The notes under the pieces are model-generated. The model worked only from the letters and a program-made list of their open reading frames with translations, searched no databases and was not told where the DNA came from. The position numbers and the translations under genes are program-made. This document shows, in pieces, positions 1 to 5,521 of a DNA stretch of 12,194 nucleotides. Numbering within the stretch: position 1 is the stretch's first letter; every line of letters begins with the position of its first letter. The stretch is from CAYOYK01 sp964408185 (GTDB lineage Bacteria > Bacillota > Clostridia > Christensenellales > Aristaeellaceae), in the NCBI GenBank assembly GCA_964408185.1, contig CAYOYK010000067.1, forward strand, positions 1 through 12,194, given 5' to 3'.

Positions 1-16
1 GACAGGGGACGACGGC

Positions 17-77
17 GGGCGCTAAAGCGCCCTTGTAAGAGGGGACTTCGTCCCCCCTCACCGACGGCTTCGCCGTC
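17..77. repeat. Cluster of three short hairpins
   Basis: Three consecutive inverted repeats are visible. GGGCGCT/AGCGCCC occupies 17-23 and 26-32. GGGGAC/GTCCCC occupies 41-46 and 50-55 around the loop TTC. GACGGC/GCCGTC occupies 63-68 and 72-77, again around TTC. The second and third share the form NNC-TTC-GNN, giving a TTCG-containing apex. None is followed by a run of T on the plus strand, so they do not look like simple terminators. They look like components of a dispersed palindromic repeat. Confidence 0.6.
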
Positions 78-168
78 TTGCTTCCCCCTTGGAAACGCGA
101 TATTGGCTTTGCTCCCCGTGTGTCCACAGCATTGCGCCCAAGGCAACGCGGGGTTTCTTTCGTTTCCC

Positions 169-499
169 CCGCGCCCGCAGGCGCGGCAAACCAATCGAGG
201 GCCCCGCAGGGCCACCATGCCTGCATGCCGTCCCTTGCACGGGAACAAGACCGCTGACGCGGGGCAGCAGTTCGGCCATGCCGGGCACCGCAGGCGAGCT
301 AACGCTATCACGCAAGTTTTCTGGGCGATCGCTTGTAGCACAAGTTGGGCGTGCTGGCCCATCGATCGGCCTCAATCGCGCTGTTTCTTTTGGTTACTTT
401 TCTTTTCAGCTGAAAAGAAAAGTGACGAACCCCGGCCCGCAGGTCGGGGCACCGTTCCTACCCCGCCGCGCGGGCGTGCCCCCGCGCCCGCAGGCGCGG
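169..499. repeat. Four dispersed hairpins with identical CGCA loops
   Basis: Four GC-rich stems close on the same tetraloop CGCA. They are 169-186 (7-bp stem), 200-213 (5 bp), 430-449 (8 bp with one G-U) and 482-499 (7 bp). The first and last are the identical 18-mer CCGCGCCCGCAGGCGCGG, about 310 nt apart. A shared loop with varying stems suggests copies of one structured element that have diverged, or selection for the loop as a recognition site. Read on the minus strand, the 430-449 stem is followed by a T-rich stretch (TTCGTCACTTTTCTTTT), so it might weakly terminate the flavoprotein transcript. Confidence 0.6.
393..426. repeat. 34-nt near-perfect palindrome
   Basis: The left half GTTACTTTTCTTTTCAG (393-409) pairs with the right half (410-426) over all 17 positions, with a single T-G wobble at 395/424 and no loop. 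This gives an A/T-rich cruciform-capable sequence inside otherwise very GC-rich DNA. It has no T-tract in the right place for an intrinsic terminator. It most resembles the REP-like or dispersed palindromes seen in many bacterial genomes. No transposase lies nearby. Confidence 0.75.
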
Positions 500-511
500 C
501 CCCCCGGCCGG

Positions 512-551
512 GGCAGGGCCGCCCGCCGCCGTAGGCAGGGCCGCCCGCCGC
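512..551. repeat. Direct repeat, 18 bp twice, period 22
   Basis: GGCAGGGCCGCCCGCCGC occurs at 512-529 and again at 534-551, separated by 4 nt. It lies just downstream of the stop codon of the minus-strand flavoprotein gene. No function is apparent; it may be a simple slippage duplication in GC-rich DNA. Confidence 0.7.
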
Positions 552-563
552 GCGGCCCGCGGC

Positions 564-1910
564 CTACACCCCACAGGCGTGCTCCCCGGCGATCAGCCCG
601 CCCGCGCAGGCGAACATCAGGTTGTACCCGCCGCAGTCGCCGTCCACATCGAGGGCCTCGCCCACGGCGTAAAGCCCTGCGTGCAGCCTGCTCTGCATGC
701 TTTCGGGGTCAAACTGCGCAGTCCGCGCGCCGCCCGCCGTCACCTGCGCCTGCGTCCAGTCCCGCGCGCCCAAGACGGGCAGCCGCCAATCGCACAGAAG
801 CCGCGCCACGCGGCGCAGCTCGCCATCCCGCAGCGCGCCGATGCGCCCCTCCGCCGGAAGCCCCGCCAGCCGCGTCAGCCGCCGCGCGAGCCGCTCGGCA
901 AACCAGCCCAGCAGAAGCCTGTCCGTCGCAAAGCCCGCGCGGGCCTCGCGCAACGCGGCAAGCCGCTCTAGCAGCGCCGATTCGTCCGCGACGCACAGCG
1001 CCGGGCGCAGATCCAGCCGGAGCGCGCAGCCCGGCTCCGCAAAGCGCCCAAGCTGCATGGCCGCGATCCCGCTCACGCCGTCCTCGGCAAAGAGGGCCTC
1101 GCCCGCGGTCTGTCGCAGCGGATGGCCGGACGCGTCCAGCAGCGTCAGCGCGGCGCGGACACGCAGACCCGCCAGCCCCGCGATAGGCTTCGCGTCCGTC
1201 CGCAGGGCGCAGAGCGCGGGCCGCGTGGGCGTAACGTCGTGCCCCAGCGCGCTCAGCAGCGCGAGGCTGTCCCCTGTCGCGCCCAGCGCGGGCGCGGCCT
1301 GCCCGCCCGCCGCGATAATCACCGCGTCGCAGCGGGCCTCGCGGCGTTGGGCGGCGGGTGCGTCGGCGCGGAGGGCGGGTGCGTCAGCGCGGTCGCGGGC
1401 GGCGCAGACGGCGGGTGCGTCGGCACAGCCGCGTATGGCGGGCTTTTTCCCCTTGGGATCGCGCTCGTCCGCCGCCGCCTGCGTCCAGCGGACAAGATAG
1501 CCCCCGCCGGGCGCGGGCGTCACGGAATCCACACGCGCGCCGCAGACGATCCGCACGCCCGCCGCCTCCAGCGCCAGCAGCAGCGCGTCCGCCGCCGCCG
1601 AGGCCATCAGCGCCGCAGGGTAGACGCGGCCCTCGTCCTCCTGCCGCAGCGGCACGCCGAGGGCCTCCCACTCCGCACGGAGGCGCTCGGCCGGAACGCG
1701 CGCAAGCACGGCGCGAGCAAAGGCCGCGTCGCCATAGTACGCGGGCGCGCCCGTGTTGAGCAGGTTGCCGCGCCCGTTGCCGGACGCCAGCAGCTTTTTG
1801 AGCGGCTTCGCGTTGCGCTCGTACACCGTTACGCGCGCGCCGCCGCGCGCCGCCGCCAGCGCGGCAAAGCAGCCGCCTGGCCCCGCCCCGATAATCGCTA
1901 CGTCCCGCAC
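564..1910 (-). CDS. BaiN/HI0933-family NAD(P)/FAD-dependent oxidoreductase
   Basis: A 448-residue cytosolic flavoprotein of the HI0933/YhiN/BaiN family. An N-terminal dinucleotide-binding fold carries GAGPGG (8-13). SGNGRGNLLN (43-52) is the family's second FAD-binding signature. The C-terminal block TAGGARTAQFDPESMQSRL followed by GLYAVGEALDVDGDCGGYN (about 391-430) is highly typical. Some family members reduce bile-acid intermediates, but the substrate of most is unknown and nothing here defines it. The GTG start at 1910 is chosen because AGGGGGG lies 8 nt upstream and the protein then begins directly at the first beta strand; the ATG at 1958 sits inside the predicted -10 box. An insertion rich in Ala/Asp/Pro (about 144-193) contains three ADAPA repeats. 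The open frame continues far upstream antisense to murB and rapZ, which I regard as a GC-driven artefact. The gene is divergent from murB. Confidence 0.9.
   Translation of the reverse strand: MRDVAIIGAGPGGCFAALAAARGGARVTVYERNAKPLKKLLASGNGRGNLLNTGAPAYYGDAAFARAVLARVPAERLRAEWEALGVPLRQEDEGRVYPAALMASAAADALLLALEAAGVRIVCGARVDSVTPAPGGGYLVRWTQAAADERDPKGKKPAIRGCADAPAVCAARDRADAPALRADAPAAQRREARCDAVIIAAGGQAAPALGATGDSLALLSALGHDVTPTRPALCALRTDAKPIAGLAGLRVRAALTLLDASGHPLRQTAGEALFAEDGVSGIAAMQLGRFAEPGCALRLDLRPALCVADESALLERLAALREARAGFATDRLLLGWFAERLARRLTRLAGLPAEGRIGALRDGELRRVARLLCDWRLPVLGARDWTQAQVTAGGARTAQFDPESMQSRLHAGLYAVGEALDVDGDCGGYNLMFACAGGLIAGEHACGV
1353..1424. repeat. Three in-gene copies of a 15-bp repeat encoding ADAPA
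   Basis: GGCGGGTGCGTCGGC occurs at 1353-1367 and 1410-1424, with one mismatch at 1374-1388. Read on the minus strand each copy encodes Ala-Asp-Ala-Pro-Ala within the flavoprotein (residues 163-167, 175-179 and 182-186). The spacing is irregular but in frame. It lies between conserved blocks of the enzyme, so it probably forms a flexible surface loop. Confidence 0.8.
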
Positions 1911-1918
1911 GCGCGCCG

Positions 1919-1925
1919 CCCCCCT
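1919..1925 (-). promoter_or_regulatory. Ribosome binding site deciding the flavoprotein start
   Basis: On the minus strand AGGGGGG sits 8 nt before the GTG at 1908-1910. No comparable purine run precedes the ATG at 1956-1958, which favours the GTG. Confidence 0.6.
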
Positions 1926-1937
1926 CGTGACCTGTAT

Positions 1938-1970
1938 GCCCGATCTTGCCCCTATCATACCAAATCGGGC
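1938..1970. promoter_or_regulatory. Inverted repeat flanking the flavoprotein -10 box
   Basis: GCCCGAT (1938-1944) and ATCGGGC (1964-1970) form an exact 7-bp inverted repeat with a 19-nt gap that contains the predicted -10 hexamer. A further direct copy, ATCGGGC, lies at 2023-2029, just upstream of the predicted murB -35. The placement would suit an operator, but no regulator is encoded nearby. The half sites are short enough to occur by chance in GC-rich DNA. Confidence 0.3.
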
Positions 1971-1982
1971 CCCGAAACACAA
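1954..1982 (-). promoter_or_regulatory. Sigma-A-type promoter for the flavoprotein gene
   Basis: On the minus strand TTGTGT (1977-1982) and TATGAT (1954-1959) are separated by exactly 17 nt and match the TTGACA/TATAAT consensus at 4 and 5 positions. Transcription would begin near 1947. The upstream in-frame ATG overlaps the -10 box, so it could not be used from this promoter. Confidence 0.6.
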
Positions 1983-2032
1983 CCGCCGTATCACGCGCCG
2001 TGGAAAAGCGCATGCTACGGGCATCGGGCGAG

Positions 2033-2062
2033 TTTGCATTTCATATTGTTTTGCGGTACAAT
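2033..2062 (+). promoter_or_regulatory. Predicted promoter of murB (and rapZ)
   Basis: TACAAT (2057-2062) is a good -10 hexamer. TTTGCA (2033-2038, 18-nt spacer) or TTGCAT (2034-2039, 17-nt spacer) is a weak -35. The element lies in a locally A/T-rich patch about 50 nt before the murB start. No second promoter is obvious before rapZ, so both genes are probably read from here. Confidence 0.5.
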
Positions 2063-2096
2063 AGACGTGGATTAGGCTTTGCCGATGGAACCTGTT

Positions 2097-2105
2097 GAGG
2101 AGAGG
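2097..2105 (+). promoter_or_regulatory. Ribosome binding site deciding the murB start
   Basis: GAGGAGAGG lies 9 nt before the ATG at 2115. It is only 0-3 nt before the GTG at 2106 and is downstream of the TTG and ATG candidates at 2079 and 2085, so it supports only the 2115 start. Confidence 0.6.
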
Positions 2106-2114
2106 GTGAGTGCC

Positions 2115-3074
2115 ATGACCCCGGAGCTGCGCAAGGAGCTGCTGGAGGCGCTGTCCGCGCTGATGCCGCGGCGCAATCTGCACGCCGACGTCCGCATGAG
2201 CGAGCGCACCACTCTGCGCATCGGCGGGCCGGCCGATCTGCTGGTGGACGCGCAGAACGCGCAAAACGCCCTGCAAGCGTGGCAGGCTGCGCTCCGCTTG
2301 GGCGTGCCCGTTACGCTGATCGGCAACGGCAGTAATTTGCTCGTGCGGGACGGCGGCATCCGCGGGCTGGTCATCTGCATTGCCGAGGGCATGGGCGAGG
2401 TCTTTCCGCCCGTGCGGCTGGAGGACGGCCGCTATGAGCTGACGGCCCAAGCCGGGGCGACGCTGGCCAAGCTGGCCAACGCGGCCGCGGACAGCGGGCT
2501 GAGCGGCGTGGAGTTCGCCTCCGGGATTCCCGGCACGGTGGGCGGCGGCGTAACCATGAACGCCGGGGCCTACGGCGGGGAGCTGAAGGACGTGCTCTCC
2601 ACGGTTTGCGTCGGCACGCCGGACGGCGAGCTGAAAACCCTCCCGCGCGCAGAGCTGGGCTTTGGCTATCGCACCAGCGCCATCCAAGCGGGCGGGCTGC
2701 TGGTGGCGGCCGCCACCGTGGTGCTCACCCCCTGCGACAGCGAGACCGTGCGCACCGCCATGCGGGAGTTTAACGCCCGCCGCCGCGAGCATCAGCCGCT
2801 GAACGAATTTAGCTGCGGCAGCACCTTCAAGCGCCCGTCGGGCAACTTTGCCGGAACGCTGATCGACGAGTGCGGCCTGAAGGGCTTCCACATCGGCGAT
2901 GCGGCCGTAAGCGAGAAGCACGCCGGTTTCCTGATCAACGAGGGCGACGCGACCGCTGCGGAGTATGTGGCGCTCATCGCGCACGTGCAGCAGACGGTGC
3001 TGGCCAAGACGGGCGTGCTGCTTGAGCCGGAGGTGCGCATTCTGGGCGAGGACTTGCCGGCCCAGCCGGTTTGA
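2115..3074 (+). CDS. murB: UDP-N-acetylenolpyruvoylglucosamine reductase MurB
   Basis: A 319-residue cytosolic flavoenzyme that uses NADPH to reduce UDP-GlcNAc-enolpyruvate to UDP-MurNAc, the second committed step of peptidoglycan precursor synthesis. The FAD domain shows RIGGPADLLV (35-44) and IGNGSNLLVRDGG (69-81). GVEFASGIPGTVGGGVTMNAGAYG (131-154) is the family's phosphate-loop signature, GYRTS (184-188) carries the catalytic Arg region, SCGSTFKRP (233-241) the catalytic Ser (S236), and LEPEVRILG (303-311) the C-terminal catalytic Glu. The length is typical of the shorter Gram-positive type. ATG at 2115 is chosen because GAGGAGAGG (2097-2105) ends 9 nt before it; TTG 2079, ATG 2085 and GTG 2106 are in frame but lack a well-placed binding site. 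murB beside rapZ is a familiar arrangement in Clostridia. Confidence 0.97.
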   Translation: MTPELRKELLEALSALMPRRNLHADVRMSERTTLRIGGPADLLVDAQNAQNALQAWQAALRLGVPVTLIGNGSNLLVRDGGIRGLVICIAEGMGEVFPPVRLEDGRYELTAQAGATLAKLANAAADSGLSGVEFASGIPGTVGGGVTMNAGAYGGELKDVLSTVCVGTPDGELKTLPRAELGFGYRTSAIQAGGLLVAAATVVLTPCDSETVRTAMREFNARRREHQPLNEFSCGSTFKRPSGNFAGTLIDECGLKGFHIGDAAVSEKHAGFLINEGDATAAEYVALIAHVQQTVLAKTGVLLEPEVRILGEDLPAQPV

Positions 3075-3075
3075 C

Positions 3076-3211
3076 GCCGTCCACACAGGATAGCCGTACA
3101 CGCGGTATAGCCGTCCACGCGGTATAGCCGTACACGCGGTATAGCCGTACACGCGGTATAGCCGTCCACGCGGTATAGCCGTACACGCAGAATAGCCGCA
3201 CACGCAGTATA
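3076..3211. repeat. Eight tandem copies of a 17-bp repeat
   Basis: The array begins 1 nt after the murB stop and ends just before the rapZ ribosome binding site. Units start at 3076, 3093, 3110, 3127, 3144, 3161, 3178 and 3195, and each is exactly 17 nt. The consensus is GCCGTMCACGCGGTATA, where M is C in units 1, 3 and 6 and A in units 2, 4, 5 and 7. The end units are the most divergent (unit 1 CCACACAGGATA; unit 8 GCCGCACACGCAGTATA). The C/A alternation suggests growth partly by 34-bp steps. Seventeen is not a multiple of three, so the array is not evolving as coding DNA. It lacks the repeat/spacer pattern of CRISPR. It makes up almost all of the 150-nt murB-rapZ spacer, so the mRNA carries it as a leader. 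Confidence 0.95.
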
Positions 3212-3224
3212 AAGGAAGAAAGCC

Positions 3225-4127
3225 ATGCAATTTTTGATCGTAACAGGCCTGAGCGGCGCGGGCAAGACCGTCGCCGTGCGTACGCTGGAGGATTTGGGCG
3301 CGCTGTGCGTGGACAACCTCCCGCCCATGACGCTCATGGGCTTTTTGGAGGCGTGCATGAACGCCAACATGCAGCGCTCGCTGGTGGCCATCGCCATGGA
3401 TGTGCGCTCCGGCGAGTTTTTCGACGCGAAGGCCCTCGTCAAGATGATCGACGAGGCCCGCACGGTGGGCTATCGCATCGACACGCTGTTCATCGAGGCC
3501 AGCGACGAAACGCTGCTCAACCGCTACAAGGAGAGCCGCCGCGAGCATCCGCTGGCGACGGCCGGGGCGAGCTTGGAGACGGCCATCCAGCAGGAGCGCG
3601 AGCGCTTGCAGCCCCTGCGGGAGACCGCCAACCACCTGGTGGACACCTCCGCCATGCGCCCTCGCGCGCTGCAAAAGATGCTCCAGCAAATCGTGCAGGA
3701 CGCGGACGTGGCCTCCCCCCTGCGCATCGAGATCCTCAGCTTCGGGTTTAAGCGCGGGCTCCCGCGCGAGGCCGACCTCGTGTTTGACGTGCGCTTTCTG
3801 CCCAACCCGTTCTACATCCCGGAGCTGGGCAGCCATACCGGCCTCGACCAAGACGTGAAGGACTTTGTGCTCAACCATCCGGTGACGGCCGAGTTTCTTG
3901 CCAAGGCGATGGACATGCTCACGTTTTTGCTGCCCAACTACGTCAACGAAGGCAAGCATCGGCTGGTCATCGGCGTAGGCTGCACGGGCGGCGCGCACCG
4001 CAGTGTGGCCATCGCCGAGTACATCGGCACAGCCCTCACCGAGCAGGGCGAGCGCGTGTATGTGAGCCACCGGGATATCCGCTTGGAGCAGGCGCATTGG
4101 AAGAGCCTGAGCGAGTACGAGAAATAG
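3225..4127 (+). CDS. rapZ: RNase adapter / nucleotide-binding protein RapZ (YvcJ family)
   Basis: A 300-residue protein covering the full length of the RapZ/YvcJ family. The N-terminal P-loop GLSGAGKT (8-15) binds nucleotide. FIEASDETLLNRYKESRREHPL (about 89-110) is the conserved segment after the second strand. The C-terminal domain shows SFGFKRGLP (172-180), DVRFLPNPFYIPEL (188-201) and GCTGGAHRSV (252-261), the metabolite/RNA-binding domain signature. In E. coli RapZ senses glucosamine-6-phosphate and directs decay of the GlmZ small RNA, thereby controlling GlmS. In Bacillus YvcJ hydrolyses nucleotides and its role is less clear. ATG at 3225 has AAGGAAG 6 nt upstream. The pairing with murB fits a link to amino-sugar supply for the wall. 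The usual Gram-positive partners yvcK and whiA are not downstream; the transcript ends instead. Confidence 0.96.
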   Translation: MQFLIVTGLSGAGKTVAVRTLEDLGALCVDNLPPMTLMGFLEACMNANMQRSLVAIAMDVRSGEFFDAKALVKMIDEARTVGYRIDTLFIEASDETLLNRYKESRREHPLATAGASLETAIQQERERLQPLRETANHLVDTSAMRPRALQKMLQQIVQDADVASPLRIEILSFGFKRGLPREADLVFDVRFLPNPFYIPELGSHTGLDQDVKDFVLNHPVTAEFLAKAMDMLTFLLPNYVNEGKHRLVIGVGCTGGAHRSVAIAEYIGTALTEQGERVYVSHRDIRLEQAHWKSLSEYEK

Positions 4128-4171
4128 GCCGCCCCCAAGCTGCCTCCGCCCCAACCCACCCCGCAGACCAA

Positions 4172-4213
4172 GGCCCGAAGGCGCGGCGACGCGTCCCTTC
4201 GGGCCATTTTTTT
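4172..4213 (+). terminator. Intrinsic terminator of murB-rapZ
   Basis: GGCCCGAAGG (4172-4181) pairs with CCTTCGGGCC (4196-4205). After a 2-nt bulge, CGCG (4182-4185) pairs with CGCG (4190-4193) over a GCGA loop. One A, then seven T (4207-4213), follows. It lies 44 nt after the rapZ stop. The opposite strand has no T-run after the stem, so it should act mainly on plus-strand transcripts. Confidence 0.92.
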
Positions 4214-4238
4214 ATTGATGCGGGGGTGCGCCTCGCCT

Positions 4239-4436
4239 GCCGTTTGTTACGGGTGCAGCCTGCGCTCCCGCTTGTTGCGGTACATTGCGTCGTCCGCTCT
4301 GCCTGCCGTTTGTTACGGGCGCTGTCTGCGCTCCCGCTTGTTGCGGTACATTGCGTCGTCCGCCCTGCCCGCCGTTTGTTACGGGCGCTGCCTGCGCTCC
4401 CGCTTGTTGCGGTACATTGCGTCGTCCGCCTCGCGC
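4239..4436. repeat. Three 66-bp tandem copies of the GGDEF gene's 3' end
   Basis: Copies start at 4239, 4305 and 4371. Over the first 60 nt the copies at 4305 and 4371 differ at one base, and those at 4239 and 4371 at three. The 4371 copy is the real end of the diguanylate cyclase gene; the other two lie downstream of it on the minus strand. Each unit, read on the minus strand, encodes ADDAMYRNKRERR plus three more residues (QRP, QRP or LHP), then TAA, then QTAGR or similar. Sixty-six is 22 codons, so all copies share one reading frame and each has its own stop (4379-4381, 4313-4315, 4247-4249). Each unit also holds two small inverted repeats with a common TTGTT loop, CCGTTTGTTACGG and CCGCTTGTTGCGG. 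Confidence 0.95.
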
Positions 4437-5446
4437 AGCATTTGGGGCACATCCGACGGAGCCTTTGCGTAGGAGAAGCCGCAGGCTATGGAGACCTCGG
4501 ATTCCGCGCAGGCCTGCTCGAAGCCCTCAATTTTGCCGCGCACCGCGGCCTCCGTCATGTTGGCGATCAGCGCCACAAACTCGTCCCCGCCGACGCGGTA
4601 CACACGGCCGACCGGATCAAAGCAGCGGCCGATCAGATTTGCGGACGCGATGATATACGCGTCGCCCTGCTCGTGCCCCTGCTCGTCGTTGATTTTCTTG
4701 AGGCCGTTCAGGTCAAAGGACACCACGCACACGTTCGCCTTGCGGCCGAGCCTCTCCACGTCATAGTTGAACATGCTGCGGTTATACGTGCTCGTCAGCG
4801 GATCAATCTTGAAGTACTGGATGTGGAGGAAGAGGTAATAGCACATCAGCAGCACCGCGCAGCAGTTCCACAGCGTAAAGTAAAACGAGAAAACGATCTC
4901 CAGCACGCCCGCCAGCAGGATGACAAGCACGATGCCGATCAGGAGCGTCATCTCCCCCGCGTGTACGCTGTGCAGATTGCGGATGGACACATACACCACC
5001 AGCAGCAGGTAGCACGCCCCAATACCAATCAGCACCCAAAAAAACGGGCCGCGGTGGTAGCTGTTTGCGCTGTCGATCAGGAACAGTCGCCCCGTAAAGA
5101 TGCTGGACACGCATACCGCAGCGTTGACGAGCGCCGCCAGCAGCAGCCAGCGGGACAGCTTTTTGCGAGTCGCAGTATGGGCGATCAGCAGGGGGATCAC
5201 CGGGGCCAGGGCAAACTTGACGGCGGAGGTCACGCGCCGCAGCAGATAGGCGGAAGGAAACGCGGCCTCCGCCAGCAGGTAGTCCGCCACCTCAAAAACG
5301 ATGATGAGCATGTTGCATAGGGCCGCCCAGATGAACAGCTTCAGCTTATGCTCGTCCAAGTAGAAGTTAAAGCGGGTGAACGTCAGGAGCATCGTGAGGC
5401 ATAATAGCCCGATAATATTGGGACAGCAGGCAAAAGTCATGCTCAT
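4379..5446 (-). CDS. Membrane-bound GGDEF diguanylate cyclase
   Basis: A 355-residue protein. About seven hydrophobic helices (roughly 10-27, 35-58, 74-92, 97-117, 134-155, 165-187 and 191-210) form an N-terminal membrane sensor of no family I recognise. It is followed directly by a GGDEF domain: DPLTSTYNR (215-223), FDLNGLKKIND (244-254) with the metal-binding Asp, the intact active-site GGDEF (286-290), and the closing ADDAMYRNK (340-348). It should make c-di-GMP from two GTP at the inner membrane face. The product-inhibition site RxxD is absent at its usual place before GGDEF (DPVG instead). ATG at 5446 is chosen because AAAGG lies 9 nt upstream; the ATG two codons in is worse placed. It follows the EAL gene by 75 nt and is probably the last gene of the operon. 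Its 3' end is triplicated downstream. Confidence 0.93.
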   Translation of the reverse strand: MSMTFACCPNIIGLLCLTMLLTFTRFNFYLDEHKLKLFIWAALCNMLIIVFEVADYLLAEAAFPSAYLLRRVTSAVKFALAPVIPLLIAHTATRKKLSRWLLLAALVNAAVCVSSIFTGRLFLIDSANSYHRGPFFWVLIGIGACYLLLVVYVSIRNLHSVHAGEMTLLIGIVLVILLAGVLEIVFSFYFTLWNCCAVLLMCYYLFLHIQYFKIDPLTSTYNRSMFNYDVERLGRKANVCVVSFDLNGLKKINDEQGHEQGDAYIIASANLIGRCFDPVGRVYRVGGDEFVALIANMTEAAVRGKIEGFEQACAESEVSIACGFSYAKAPSDVPQMLREADDAMYRNKRERRQRP

Positions 5447-5470
5447 TAGGGCTTACCTTTCTTCATCGCG

Positions 5471-5489
5471 CGGGCGTTTGCGCCGCCCG
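5471..5489. other. Small hairpin in the EAL-GGDEF spacer
   Basis: CGGGCG (5471-5476) pairs with CGCCCG (5484-5489) around a 7-nt loop, within the 75-nt gap between the two c-di-GMP genes and upstream of the cyclase ribosome binding site. No T-run follows on the minus strand, so it is not a standard terminator. It may stabilise or separate expression of the two genes, or be incidental. Confidence 0.35.
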
Positions 5490-5521
5490 GTAGTATCGAC
5501 CAACTTCTCGCGGTGAAAAGC

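Larger units (their letters stand above)
1..563. other. Gene-free hairpin-rich intergenic mosaic
   Basis: No convincing coding sequence is visible here. Open frames exist on both strands, but they run through inverted repeats, are rich in Arg/Pro/Ala as expected of translated GC-rich noncoding DNA, and show no recognisable domain. The stretch instead holds three short hairpins at 17-77, four hairpins with CGCA loops between 169 and 499, a 34-nt palindrome at 393-426, and an 18-bp direct repeat at 512-551. The combination resembles the dispersed intergenic repeat mosaics common in gut Clostridia (general knowledge; not checked here). On the minus strand it lies downstream of the flavoprotein gene, so some hairpins may end that transcript. 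Confidence 0.6.

Noticed and set aside
58..534. Small open frames on both strands in the first 550 nt
   Set aside because: They pass through inverted repeats and the 34-nt palindrome, are Arg/Pro-rich and carry no recognisable domain, so they look like translated repeat DNA.
3076..3211. CRISPR array
   Set aside because: The 17-bp units are contiguous with no unique spacers, and there are no cas genes.
3208..3213. TATAAA as a -10 box for a separate rapZ promoter
   Set aside because: It comes from the last tandem unit, no plausible -35 lies 16-18 nt upstream, and it is too close to the ribosome binding site and start codon to give a usual leader.
1959..4154. Upstream extension of the minus-strand flavoprotein frame through murB and rapZ (about 730 extra codons)
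   Set aside because: It is antisense to two certain genes, its translation has no domain and includes the translated 17-bp repeat, and a promoter plus ribosome binding site place the real start at 1910.
4097..5320. Plus-strand 400-codon frame opposite the cyclase gene
   Set aside because: It overlaps the rapZ end, the terminator and the 66-bp repeats, and lies antisense to a clear GGDEF gene.
5447..5521. c-di-GMP riboswitch before the cyclase gene
   Set aside because: The 75-nt gap is too short and holds only one small hairpin, with none of the conserved junctions of known c-di-GMP aptamers.
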